DNA of 64,000 nt from Plantago major (Eukaryota > Streptophyta > Magnoliopsida > Lamiales > Plantaginaceae), in the NCBI GenBank assembly GCA_026545765.1, contig CM048844.1:23010237-23074236 (forward strand). The letters run 5' to 3'. This document shows positions 46,965 to 61,485 of the stretch, one piece after another. The first letter of the stretch is position 1; the number at the start of each line of letters is the position of its first letter. The notes beneath the pieces were generated by a model that worked only from the letters and a program-made list of their open reading frames with translations, made no database searches and was not told the DNA's origin. A program made the position numbers and the translations under genes.

Positions 46965-47910
46965 AAAAATTTTAGGGAAAATAATCCCCCAATAAACACC
47001 CTATTAACAAGAAAGTCCCTTGCATTTGAACAATAACACTACGGGACAAGTTTTATAAATCAGTTACGTTTTAGTCCAAAAGTCAACGACTCTGTCCTAC
47101 GTGGTGGACAATTAGTGACATGGATTTTTCCGGAAATGATTTTTTTATTTTACAAATTACAATTAACCCCTCTTAATTATTTAACATTCAATTCATAACC
47201 CTAAAATTTATTATAAATTCAAATCAACCCATATTTATTAAATTCCATTCAGTTTTGATCCAAAACAAATTGCAATAAAGTCTCTTTTAATCCTTTTCTT
47301 TCATAAACCCCTCAATTGTTTTTATTTCTCCATTAATGGAGTGGTTGAAGCTCCATTAATGGAGCGCTGTTGAAGCTCCATTAATGGAGCTTCAACAACT
47401 CCGTTAATGGAGCTCATTAATGGAGCAATGGAGCTTTGAAGCTCCATTAACGGAGCTGTTCAAGCTCCAATAGTGGAGCATGGACAGCTCCATCAATTGA
47501 GCTTCAAGCTTCATTAATGGTGTTAAAGTTTTTTTTTTCTTCTTTAAATTATGGATTAGGGTTTAGTGTTAGTTAAATGCAAATTATGTGTTAATGATGA
47601 TGAAGAAGATACTTGTAATTTGAAAAGAAATTGAGTTTGATGATAAAGAATGGTGAAACATGGAGGTTTGATGAAGAAGAAGAAGAAGATGAAAATGAAA
47701 GTTTAAATTATTTTGGGTCAATTGTGAAATTATTTTAAACTTTACAGGGGTTGATGTGCAATTTGTAGTTTAATTATCCACGTGGAAATTATTTAATGAA
47801 CCGGTCAACGCTGAAAATACATTTTGGACCAAAATGTTATTGTTCAAATGTGAGGGATTAATCTGTTATTACGAACTTTATTAGGGAGACTAGAAGAAAT
47901 TCACCCAAAA
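46965..47910. mobile_element. Non-autonomous DNA transposon with about 80-bp imperfect TIRs
   Basis: Left end: AATCCCCCAATAAACACCC, TATTAACAAG, TCCCTTGCATTTGAACAATAAC. Right end reversed: GTCTCCCTAATAAAGTTCG, TAATAACAG, ATCCCTCACATTTGAACAA then TAACATTTTGGTCC. These align in order over about 80 bp. The interior of about 800 bp has no transposase and carries the palindrome array at 47337-47520 in its middle. Long TIRs suggest a Mutator-like derivative, but no target duplication was fixed. Confidence 0.55.
47337..47520. repeat. Array of the palindrome GCTCCATTAATGGAGC
   Basis: About eight intact or variant copies of the 16-bp perfect palindrome or its half-sites lie in 180 bp, several flanked by TTGAA/TTCAA so that larger hairpins such as TTGAAGCTCCATTAATGGAG then CTTCAA form. 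Variants include CTCCGTTAATGGAG and CTCCAATAGTGGAG. It lies at the centre of the long-TIR transposon. Confidence 0.85.
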
Positions 47911-49106
47911 ATTTATTTGGTATGGCGTTAGTAATTTTTTTATGTTTTTATAGAGTAAAAAATTGTAATTGAGATATATTTATAATCCCTCACAATTAAA
48001 CTTAGTTCATAAATTGTACAACTCCATTAAAATTATAAAACAAATACAAAAGTTAAGAGACTCAATTAAAATGAATTCTTATTTTTGATCCAAAGAGACT
48101 CCATATTAGTTATTGGAGTGTTTTTAAACAGATTTTCATGGTTTTAACTTTTGGTAGGTGTTAAATCGAAAGCTATATTTGTTATACAGAGAGCAATTGT
48201 GTTTATATTAGAGAAGATTGCTTATTGATCTTTTCAATATTTTCTAATATAAACGTCATTACTCTCAATATAACAAACGTTACTTTCGATTTAACATTAC
48301 CTTAACTTTTAATCGTTAGCAAACAGGTTATGAGTCAGGGTATTTTGTAATATAACCTGTTATAAGTTGTATGTATTGCTATTCAACCGCAATTTAAAAC
48401 TCAACAAGTACCTAAAGTGATGACTTCTTAATGCGTTCCTTGTTGACCACTGCCCAACAAATTTCTTATATGTGCTATGAATTTAACAAACCGAGCCGGG
48501 TATTGCATAATTTTATCTCGATCTATAATCAAACCTCGATTAGGCAGTTATAAATTCGAACTTGAACTCTATAACAAAATATAAAATGCAATGAAAAACT
48601 ACCACAAAACGAAACTCGAGCTCAGCGCCATAAAAAAACTATATTCAGTTGTCCAACCGAGCCGAAGATTCGTAAAAGCATCACTAGCACATTACTGACT
48701 CTACTTTAAATTATGCTTTCATGAAATTCTGTCTTGTTTTTTCACCAACAGAAAGCATGATGAATGAGATAGTCAGAAAAAAATTGAACAAGAAAGCAAT
48801 CAAGTATGTAAATCTTTCAGGTAAAAGCAACGCATCTGGCGAGTGGCAAACATGAATACATGAGAAAAAATATAGAGCAGCTGCCATTTCAAACTATATA
48901 AAACTCAAATGTTACAAGGCCAAGAAAGAAGCCAATCATGTCCTACTTACAGTTACAGATGAGATACAAACGAACATTACACAAAAAATACTTGCTCCTC
49001 CCATCAGCAAGCCTAGAATTTAATACACAACATAACACTAAACTACTAACAGGGATACATGAAGGATTATTAGCTCATCTCTACACAACTTGATCGCATG
49101 GAAAAT
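47911..49106. other. Spacer and 3' UTR of the coproporphyrinogen oxidase gene
   Basis: 47911-48700 is AT-rich intergenic sequence with no gene. From roughly 48700 to 49106 lies the probable 3' UTR of the minus-strand gene. No protein-like frame was found. Confidence 0.45.
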
Positions 49107-52444
<3,338 letters not shown>

Positions 52445-55371
52445 AGAGTGGCACAGGCAAATTGTATTGGCAGCATCTGGTTTAACTGTTTTTGGTCATT
52501 TGGTCTTATAAACCATGGATATTTACTTGACTAATCTTGCAATAAACCATGGGTGGTTACTTGTAGTTTTTTTTTTTTTTTACACAAGTGGTAGTTGTAG
52601 TCAACTTTCCAATTTGCTTTCGTAGTTTTATTTATTCCTTTCTCGGTCCTGCAAAAGCTTCTCGTTTTGCTTTATGAGTCAACATAATAAAAAAAAGTGG
52701 AGGGCTAGAATAAAAAAATTAAGAATGGATAAACAATGAAAGTAGGTTGTTAAAATTGAAAGTTGAGTATTATTTAAATGAATATAGTAGAGTTGATGAG
52801 TTGGTAATTATTAGCCCCTCCTATTTCAACAATTAAACCGTAAAAAATAGGCGAAATTAGAAAGTAGTACAAGGTTGAGAGGAAAAATTGATTAAGAGAC
52901 AATCTTTTTTTTTTTTTTTTTTAATCTTGGTACAACATTGTCAAATGAGTTGTTGGGATTGATTATTGACAAATACGAACATACAATCATACCCTACCCA
53001 ATATCAGTTATAAAATTCATTATGAAAATATTAATTGAGCTGGAGTAAATGCAGAATGTAACTGTAGACACATATCAATATCCTTTCGGACATATGTCAA
53101 TGCCAATACATAATATGTTTGTAGTATTAACGGACATGTTCAAAATCTGACAATTTTAGACACGTATTAATGCTTTTCGTATATACGATTAAAGTCTTGA
53201 CATTGTGTTATATGGACATGTTCATAATATGCACCTGTGGACTTGTTTATCAACATACTAAACGTGAAGTATGAAGCTTTGCATCAACAACATTATGGAC
53301 AACGTGAAAAGTTGTAGGAAATGTGAAATATATTAATAGATGTTTTAATTAACTTGATTTTGATAAGTTTAATTTGTAAAATTTAGGTTCAAGGGTATAA
53401 ATGGAAGATCAATCATGACTTTGTACTAGAATTAATAAAATTTGTTTAGATGGTCACCAATCAATAAAAAGTGATAAAGTTGTATTTCCTACAACTTATC
53501 CCAAAAAATACATTTGACCACTTTGTCGTATCACATTTTTCTCTTTTATGGTGGTTTTTTTTTATTTCTCTCTTCGTAAAAGAAAAAACAAATTAAATTC
53601 AAATGCATTTTACAAGAAGAAAAGCTGAAGTGAATGTAATATACAAGACACCCCGGTGCATCATCCGGTGCTGGATTATCTGGAAAACAAGAAACAACAA
53701 AATTTTCCAATAAGAAGAATTGAATGAAACAAAATTCATTTACAACTTTTGGAAATCATAAAGGAGAGGGATTTAAATATTCTAGCCAAAAAAAGGAAAA
53801 ATAACTTTGCAAAAAATATGCTCCTATACACCAGCCAGGCAAGACATACACTAATGCTATATGTAGCAAAACTAGCTGAAAAACTAATTGTTAGCTGAAT
53901 AGGTAACTGATTAACTAGCTGAAAAACTAGCTGATTTTAATGTAGGTGTTTAACAAATTACCTGATAAGCTAGTTAGTATTTTATAAAATGACATAAAAG
54001 GGCATTACTCTTATTTTTATTTTCTTTAACCTTTCTCATCGTATTATTAGTCTATATTTTTTTTAAATAATAGTACATCACATTTTTATCTAATTATTCT
54101 AATATATATTCAATGTACCTTTCACCGCCACTTTAATAACATCATTAAAAATTATCAGAAGTTGAAAGAAATATTCGTTGACCATTCTAACTTAGTAAGG
54201 AAAAAAATCAGTAATTGTTGTGTACTACATGTATGCATTTTAAAGAGATGTGAATGCATTAATTATTATGCTAGTTGCAAACAAGTACACAAAATGTATA
54301 ACAAAGGTTCTAACAATATAAAATATAAGTCGAGAATTCTAATGACCTTTCATGTGGTCTACAAAAAGAAATCGTCAGTCAAGTGTCACCCTGACTAACT
54401 TCAGTCACCTATTTTGATCCGTTAGATTAAAAGTTTAACGGTGGAGATCGAATAATCTGCTACCTTTCGCACAAAGTGTTGTCATGGGGTGTCGCTCGTG
54501 TCGTGCGAGGTGTTGCTCTAACCGTTTGTATTGCCTTAAACTATTTAAATATATTAAAACAAAAATAAATCATTTTTCATATATTAAAAATTCCCTACTA
54601 AAAATTAAAATATTTCAGTTAAAATCAAATCAAAACCAATAATCAAATTAAATCAAAACAATCAAATTAAAGTAATCCCCAAATTAAACCCATCATCATC
54701 GCCAACCACTCATCATCTCAAAGAACCAATTCTTGCGATCATTATAATTACCACTACTAATTAACCAAGGTTGTGGATTTAGCTTATTAATTGAGGTTGA
54801 AAATGACTGGATGGAAGGCGAAAGAGAATTTCTCTTTCAATTTGACGTTTTGAATTGGGGAATTTAATTTAGTTTCATCCAATTTTAATATTTTATTAGG
54901 AAGAAGTGATGTGGATATTTGTTTTTAATTATAATTTTAAGGTATATAATTATAAATTATAAATGTATATGTAAATATGTGTTTAATTAATTTTTATTAG
55001 AAATTAGTGGAGAGGTTAATATTTCTAAATATAGTAACAATTGCGGTTGAGGGCGATGGAGAACAATAGTTGAGGGCGATAGAGAGCAATGAACACGTGT
55101 CAGGTGTCGACGTTATCGACGATAATAAAGCAACGAATCCGTGACTAGAAAACCCAAGAACTAAGATAATAATAAAACGCGTGGTTTTTCCTTTTTTCTA
55201 ATTTAGGTCAGGGATATTTTCATAATGAAAAAGATAACAATGAGCTTTAAAAATAAAAAAAAAAACTAATTTGGGTAGGCTCATCAATTGTATTTAAGTG
55301 ATTAAGAAATTCTGGCATTCACGTGAACTTTTATTAGTCAATGGTTAAGAAAAACTCATAAAACTGAAAAA
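52445..55371. other. Long AT-rich intergenic region
   Basis: No gene recognised in nearly 3 kb. 52570-52935 has poly-T tracts. 53050-53240 has loose repeats of GGACATGTTCA/GGACATATGTCAATG type. 54430-55200 is plain AT-rich spacer. A possible hAT-type MITE is listed separately. Confidence 0.45.
53860..53990. mobile_element. Possible hAT-type MITE part
   Basis: Repeated ACTAGCTGAAAAACTA and TTAGCTGA motifs, then TGTTTAACAAATTACCTGAT and AAGCTAGTTAG, are typical of plant hAT miniature elements. A phrase like their far end (GTAAACAGAGCCTAAA) occurs at 55378. Borders not resolved. Confidence 0.35.
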
Positions 55372-55399
55372 TTAGTGGTAAACAGAGCCTAAATGGTTC

Positions 55400-55717
55400 T
55401 TGCCTAACAAATGGTTTCTACGAGCTAGAGCAATAATTAGAAATGATAAGGGGGAATTCATCATAGCAAGCCCAACTTTCTTAGGATCACAATTAATCCT
55501 ATGCACAAGAATCGGACTAACCTTAGTAAAAATCAAAACTGACTCAAAGTATCGAATTTCTTGTTTATACAGGAGGGGTGCAACAACAATCCACCAACAG
55601 GCCATACTCGATGAAGCAACAAGCTTGATGGAACAAATAGGAGCAATGAACATAACTTTTGTAAACATAGACCAAAATCATATCGCGGATCGTTTGGCAA
55701 AGGAAGCAAGCTCCTGA
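55400..55717 (+). pseudogene. Retrotransposon RNase H-like (RVT_3) fragment
   Basis: The translation contains ARAIIRNDKGEFIIASPTF, QAILDEATSLMEQIGAMN and ends with VNIDQNHIADRLAKEASS, the pattern of the plant RNase H-like domain at the end of LINE ORF2 (and related nuclear proteins): substrate-strand VIRD.G.F near the start and NxxAD.LAK.A at the end. There is no reverse transcriptase upstream. The middle region diverges from family, so it is a dead fragment. Confidence 0.7.
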
Positions 55718-55951
55718 CTTTTGGACAAAAGGAAGGAACAAAACTTGATTGTAATATCACTAGTACAAGAACTTTTCATTTTGTGTGTTCACTTAGGTTC
55801 CGATATGTAATCCCTAAGGACTTTAAGTCCAAAATTCATAGGACCTCATTTGCAACTTAACTCTCCTTATTATCATAGCAATTACCTTTAAAAAAAATGC
55901 AAGCCCAAAGCATGATAGCTAGCTCCATACGAATTAGGTTATGTTAACTGA

Positions 55952-56067
55952 ACTGAATCTATTTGCAGTATAAAAAACAACCAAGCAAATCTGAACTGAT
56001 CTGATCTAAACTGAATCTATTTGCAGTATAAAAAACAATCAAACAAATGATTAATGGTTTTTTCAGA
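55952..56067 (+). repeat. 58-bp tandem duplication containing a TATA-like box
   Basis: ACTGAATCTATTTGCAGTAT followed by AAAAAACAA starts at 55952 and again at 56010 (period 58). Each copy has TATAAAAAA. The second, at 56027, is about 100 nt upstream of the ATG at 56131, so the duplication may double a core promoter. Confidence 0.7.
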
Positions 56068-56130
56068 TGAATTATAGTTGGATGAGCTTGGACGGAGAAT
56101 TGTGTGACGAAGCTTGTATCAATTTTTATA

Positions 56131-56459
56131 ATGAAAGGGAGATCGAAGAAAGCTGCATATCAACCAGTCAGAGTGAGACTAATCAAATTGAAACTTTCTC
56201 CAAAGGAGTCCTACTCGTCTTCAAATCATCATCCTCGTCAGGTATGGTTCGTTTTCATCACTCTACTTCATTCTATCATTTCTATTCATAACATGATCAT
56301 TTTGGGGAGAATCCTCACATTTTACTGGCATCTCATCTCACAACTCCATTGCAGGCTTGTTCAATTGCGCAGGCCACTGCTCAGCTTGGACCAAACTGGA
56401 AGCTAGGCTCAGACAGAATTTCGCTAAAATCAGATCCTCGAGCTAATGATGCAACCTAA
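56131..56459 (+). CDS. Small basic hypothetical protein, two exons, 71 aa
   Basis: Exon 56131-56241 (ends CCTCGTCAG, GTATGG donor) joins 56355-56459 (TTGCAG acceptor) in phase 0. The protein starts MKGRSKKAAYQPVRVRL and ends ISLKSDPRANDAT; it is Lys/Arg-rich at the start, with IAQATAQLGPNWKLGS after the junction. I recognise no domain, signal peptide or membrane segment. A TATA-like box lies 100 nt upstream. A competing frame starts at 56067 and uses the same intron to give about 88 aa ending EARLRQNFAKIRSSS; which one is translated is unclear. Splice signals are good, so the transcript is likely real. Confidence 0.4.
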
Positions 56460-56978
56460 AATACTCCTGCTCTGGTATTAGAAAAATCATTCTGGCTATC
56501 AGCATTCAGGTAATTAGGTTAATAAACCGTTTAAGTAACTTTCAGCTGTCACTTTTTTCTTCTTTCCTCTTTCAAGCATGAGTTTGGAATTTTTCAATGA
56601 GCTTGCTTTACTTTGTAAGTAGGAGTTTCTAAACCATTTTTTTCCCTCAATAATCCAAAAGTTTTGAATAGGCTTTGAATATCTGTAAACGAAAAATGGA
56701 ACTTTTGTTTGTGAGCGAGATTGCATATTGTGTGTAGACTAGTCTCGGAATTTATATCACAATGTTATTTTCTTGGTGATTAAAGAGTCAAAATATGAGG
56801 AGAACTTCAAATAAATTTTCTATTTTTCTAGCCACTGAAAATTATTAGGCTTCTTGGCATCTTCTAACTGGTGGACCATTCAAGAGCTATACTATGTGTT
56901 ATGAGTCTATCCTCACCTTCTCCTAGCTCCACAACCTCTAAATATCACATCTTTTCGTTTCATTTGTAGGTTGTAGCC

Positions 56979-57704
56979 ATGGATACCCTTTCGAGCTCTG
57001 TTCCCACTTTCAAACTTCCTACCCTTCATCCCAAACCTCATGAATATCACCAGCTCTTGAAGAATCATCATATTCTTCAAACGCAATTAGTTTCTTCTAC
57101 CAGCAGGCCAAGGGGTCCAGTAGTAGCATACAAAAGCACTACTTCCTTCCCTACTGTAAGGAACTCCGGTACTACTCCATTCGTCAGCTCATCTCGAGCT
57201 TCCTCGCCACTGAAACAAACCCCAGGGGCTGAATTCCATCGAAAAGCAGCCAGTGGATATGCGGTTGCACTCTTGGACATGGCACGGCGCAACAACGTCC
57301 TTCAGGAAGTGAAGAGGGACGTGAAGAGGCTGTCTAAATGGCTGAGGAACGGGCAACTGTACAGTGTAATCGCTGACCCTTGTGTGGAAGTGAAAGAAAA
57401 GGGAGAAATATTGAAAGAGGTGGTGAAAAGAGGGATGTTGCACAAGCAAGTGGTGAAGCTGGTGAACTTGTTAGTTGGTAAAGCTAAGCTGGAGGTTCTG
57501 GGTGAAGTTCTGGTGGAATTCGAAAGGATTTATGATGAATTGAGCGTCCCTGCTACTGCCCAAGTGCTGTTGGTTTCAAATGGGATGAAACTAGAGAAAG
57601 ATCAAATCTTGGGGATTGCGGAAAGGGTTCAGAAAATTAGTGGAGCTGTGAATGTTAAGGTTAGGCAATTTGTAGATAAAAAATCTCCAGCTTTTGCTAT
57701 GTAA
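56979..57704 (+). CDS. ATP synthase delta (OSCP) family protein, chloroplast-type, C-terminally short
   Basis: The delta subunit of chloroplast F1 links the catalytic head to the peripheral stalk on the thylakoid. The 241-aa product has a Ser/Pro-rich N-terminal stretch of about 80 residues typical of a transit peptide, then the OSCP fold: ASGYAVALLDMARRNNVLQE, IADPCVEVKEKGEILKEVV, VKLVNLLVGKAKLEVLGEVL and EFERIYDELSV. It ends VKVRQFVDKKSPAFAM. In normal delta subunits the corresponding region continues about 40 more residues through a VxGFxIRYG-type segment, which is absent. It is intronless in the coding region, with a likely leader intron ending at TTTGTAG just before the ATG. It is either a specialised delta-like paralogue or a truncated copy. 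Confidence 0.75.
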   Translation: MDTLSSSVPTFKLPTLHPKPHEYHQLLKNHHILQTQLVSSTSRPRGPVVAYKSTTSFPTVRNSGTTPFVSSSRASSPLKQTPGAEFHRKAASGYAVALLDMARRNNVLQEVKRDVKRLSKWLRNGQLYSVIADPCVEVKEKGEILKEVVKRGMLHKQVVKLVNLLVGKAKLEVLGEVLVEFERIYDELSVPATAQVLLVSNGMKLEKDQILGIAERVQKISGAVNVKVRQFVDKKSPAFAM

Positions 57705-59278
57705 TTCACCTAGCAGTTGTTAGCCATTACAATGTCCTTGGGAGTTCTGATTCCCCTACAGTTCTCCCTTCTCATTGAAAATGGTCATCATTCTAGGGGA
57801 GTTAAGCAGATGTATTCAGTTTTCATGACTAATGCGCCATTATAGGTGTAACGATTTACCAATAACCTCTGAATGTTTAAATGGTGCTGGACCACGTGTG
57901 ATTTTATTGGTGATTTATTGAGTTCATTGTGTGTTTAGCAATGCTCCTATCCTTTTTGCTCCGGTTACTTTGTGCCATTTAATTTGCAGAATGGCATTTT
58001 TAGTCCAGGTCCATTTGTCTCCTGTTCTTACTTTTGTGCAGTGCAGCATATTGAGTTCCAGATTAATGCTCCTCTGGAGGGGCTAAATTATTGGGATCCA
58101 AATGGACAGCTTATGGACTTGGGCTTGGGGAGCCTGGCATTATTGTGTTTTTAACATTCTCTTATACCATGTTAGAATAGAACTGTATCCCCTACATTAA
58201 AGGGAAGACTGCCAAGTTATAATTCGATTCCAAGTTGCATGCTCAAGCCACATGAAGTATAATTGCCTTGATAGACCTCTGTAAGGGAAGTGGATAAGCT
58301 AACAATGACTTGACCATCCTAAAATGATATGAGAAAAGGAGAAATGTGAATGGGGTTTATCATTGTTGGTAACTATTTGTAGTAGCTCACTTGTATGCTA
58401 TAAAAGTCTAACCTGCTGCTTTCCTGTAACGAGGCTTCAAAGTGATTATTTTCCTATTTGACTGACTCCTTTTATTTCTGATACTGGGGGATTAGTCTCG
58501 CACTTCAGTATTGCAGTCTTAATTAAATCTTGTACTTGATAGTTTCCTTCACATAATGACGCTATAAATATCACACAAGATAATTTTATATCTCTGTATA
58601 TGAAATGAATTTAGATAGACTAGATTTAGTTTAATGCTCAAATTTGTAATGGTTTTTCATGCAATTGTTGATAAAAGTTGGTCGAAGTTTGAGCGGTTTG
58701 ATCTAAGTTACTTTTATGAAGATGATGTAACAGTGTTCGTGTTATTGAGAGATGCAGGAAAGCAAATTTGTTATACTTTTCCTGCTTACTGCAGCATGGT
58801 TTGCTTTACACTGCCAAATTCATGTACCAACCAGTACTGAATGAGCAAGACAGCCTTTCAGAGGTTTGAAGGTCATATTATTGTGGTTATTTTCTGTGTC
58901 TGTGCTTTCTTAATGGTCGAAGGTAACTAGTGGTTGGTCATACAGCTGAATTTTTCTGCTGCCTTTTGTGAGAGTTCATTTATATTCCATTCCTTTTTTT
59001 TTCAAACACTTGTTCCACACTGGTTACGTTTATTTATTGAGAAACATAAAATAAAATGAAAACGGTGCCTCTTAATCTTATCAACCCTAGAAGAGCTTTG
59101 GTTGTGGAGACCAGGTTTGTTTTGCATTGCTCCATGTTTAATCAAGTATCTTTGTCAACTGGCTATGTTTTATGACTTGCACGTCCAGGTTGATTACATT
59201 GACTTTCTTTTTTGTTAATTTTAAGTTATATTGAGTGAGTAGAGTACATGGCATCCACCACTAAGCCTTTTCATAGAC
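57705..59278. other. 3' UTR and intergenic spacer
   Basis: The first 200-300 bases are the likely 3' UTR of the delta-like gene. I searched for the missing delta C-terminus and saw none. The rest is AT-rich spacer without recognisable genes. Confidence 0.45.
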
Positions 59279-60403
59279 ATGTCATGCACATTCTCTCTGT
59301 CAACCCCCTATATACAAGTACTCCATGGACATAGCTCGACTTCACAAGTGGCAAACATGAGTCCTCCAGCAGCAAATGCAACTTACTATGCACAAGAAAC
59401 TGAAGATTTTTACACAGGCAGTGAGAGAGAAAGCATGCAGAGCGAGAGGCAGATATCGGTTGATCCCATATCTGTGCAAGAATCAGAAAAATCAAACTTG
59501 CATAGTTTTCTGTCTGCAAAGGGTAGTAAATACTTGAGTAGCAGCCTACCGACCTCGCCATGTGCTGTGAAACAGCCACACAAGAAGAAAAGTAAGGATC
59601 ATCAAGGGTTGGATCGCCAACCGTCTGTGGCTCTCAGTAATCTAGAGAAGCTACAGGAGATTCACCTGCGGAGAAGCAAGTCATGCAGGGAAGGAAGGGG
59701 ATGCCAACCGTCCATCGATTTTGATCTTTGGTCCAACAAAACCAGTGATAGCAAGTTGAGCTATGATGGTGAACACAGAACAGGTTCTGGAAGAGGAAGG
59801 AAGGTGATCCAAGAGAAAGGTGGCAAGGGGGGGAAATCATACGAAGAGACATTCAAATGTGGAGCAATGTGTTTGTTCATTCCAGGCTTTGGCAAAGGTA
59901 AAATGGTGAGAGCGAAATATGAGCAGGAGCAGGAACAAGAGCATGAGCAGTATCTGGATTCTGGAAACAGAAGCTATCTGGATTCTGGAATTAGAAGCAT
60001 GGAGTTTGTGTCGCAAAAAGTGTCCATGGAGAAATTCGACTGTGGGTCTTGGAGATCATCAGCAGTCGCCAATTTGGAAGAGGATGGAGATACTACTTCC
60101 AATATGTTTTTTGATCTGCCAGTCGAAATGATACGATGCAGCACTGTCAATGATACTGAGTCCCCTGTGACGGCTGCTTTTCTGTTTGACAACAAGGATC
60201 GCCATATCAAAGGCGTGCTGAAAAGTAGCAGCAGCCGTGGACAATCTAGATCCTCAACCGAATCTTCTACCACATCACGCCATGTTCGATTTTCCACCTC
60301 ATCTCCTACACTCAGCCCAACTTCTCCAACTTCTTCTGTCACGCCTCGTCTACGCAAAGCCAGGGACGAGTTTACTGCATTCTTAGAAGCACAGAGTGGA
60401 TGA
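59279..60403 (+). CDS. Conserved plant-specific protein of unknown function, intronless
   Basis: 374 aa from the first ATG. It is largely disordered and Ser-rich, with no signal peptide or membrane span. Conserved-looking blocks are LEKLQEIHLRRSKSCREGRG, ETFKCGAMCLFIPGFGKGK, FFDLPVEMIRCSTVNDTESP, VTAAFLFD, HIKGVLKSSS, RHVRFSTSSPTLSPTSPTSS and a C-terminal TPRLRKARDEFTAFLEAQS. These suggest a known but uncharacterised angiosperm family. Short imperfect repeats occur (EQEQEQEHEQ; YLDSGNRS/YLDSGIRS). A TATA-like CCTATATAC at about 59308 lies after the first ATG and before a second in-frame ATG at 59357 (MSPPAANATYY), so the true start may be 59357, giving 348 aa. Confidence 0.8.
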   Translation: MSCTFSLSTPYIQVLHGHSSTSQVANMSPPAANATYYAQETEDFYTGSERESMQSERQISVDPISVQESEKSNLHSFLSAKGSKYLSSSLPTSPCAVKQPHKKKSKDHQGLDRQPSVALSNLEKLQEIHLRRSKSCREGRGCQPSIDFDLWSNKTSDSKLSYDGEHRTGSGRGRKVIQEKGGKGGKSYEETFKCGAMCLFIPGFGKGKMVRAKYEQEQEQEHEQYLDSGNRSYLDSGIRSMEFVSQKVSMEKFDCGSWRSSAVANLEEDGDTTSNMFFDLPVEMIRCSTVNDTESPVTAAFLFDNKDRHIKGVLKSSSSRGQSRSSTESSTTSRHVRFSTSSPTLSPTSPTSSVTPRLRKARDEFTAFLEAQSG

Positions 60404-61485
60404 GAATTTAACAATCACATCCTTCTCAGTTTCTCATTTTCAATTGATAGTACTTTACTGCTTGAATGTAAGTTTTGAGGTTTTGATGTGGTTGGTGATT
60501 TATGTAATACGAGGTTATATATTAACAGACTTGTGTGACATCGTCTTCATGTTATTCTCTATGATAAGTACAGTAAACATGCCTTCTCTTTACACCCTGT
60601 TCTGATACAATGAGAAAATGTATAGTTTCTTTTTGTTGCCATTCATGTTAACTAATCTTGTTTCCTCTCTTTTGACGAAGAAATATCTTCTCTGGAACTG
60701 CATCTAATCTTGTCCGGGATACAAAAGCCAAAGGATGGATATCTACTACCTACCCGCCAAGTTTGTTCCTTTTACTTGTCTGGTTTATGTACTTGCAGAT
60801 GTTCATTTCTTTATTTTCAATACTTAGATAAGTGCACACATGCACAGTAAATCAAGCCAAGAATGAATCCATTCCATGAAAACACAATATTACAAGAGAA
60901 TCAAACTCACACTCTTCACTCGTTGCAAACATTGATCATTATTGTACACAAAATCAGCAAGCTGGACAGTAGTTACTGCTAATGCTATCACACTAAAAAA
61001 TAATACCAGTCAGCAGAGCCAGCAAATAAAACACTAACATTCCAGCAAAGATAGCCAGCAAATAAAAGAAAAGAGCTTGATGGTCACACACATCTGACAA
61101 GAGAATGATACTCCTCTCCTTCTGCACATGCTTCCTTCCTGGCCTGTCTCCTTTCCCTCCCCACAAACTTTGCTTACTTTTTCTCCCCATATCCTTTCGC
61201 TTTTCGCTAACTCCACTTGGGGTCGAGCATACGATACTCTTCACCACTTGCGTGCATATCCTTCTGTAATTACGTCATTAGCTACCCGCTGACCCCTATC
61301 TTAACTTCCTTAACTTAAAATCAATATACATGGATCATCCTACTATGACTAACCATGCACCACACAAATATTTAGGCATGATTAAGCAATCACTAACAAA
61401 TTAATGCAGAACACTTCTGGTTGTATTCAAGATTTAGATGCTCAGCACAAAGGCAGTAAGAAATAACAAACATATGTCGAACACA
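60404..61485. other. Spacer between convergent genes
   Basis: Contains the 3' UTRs of the converging genes at 59279 and 61486. Short frames here (60993-61247 minus, with two hydrophobic stretches) have no supporting features. No gene called. Confidence 0.45.

Noticed and set aside
59634-60414. Minus-strand frames opposite the conserved plant protein
   Set aside because: Antisense shadows of Ser-rich codons.
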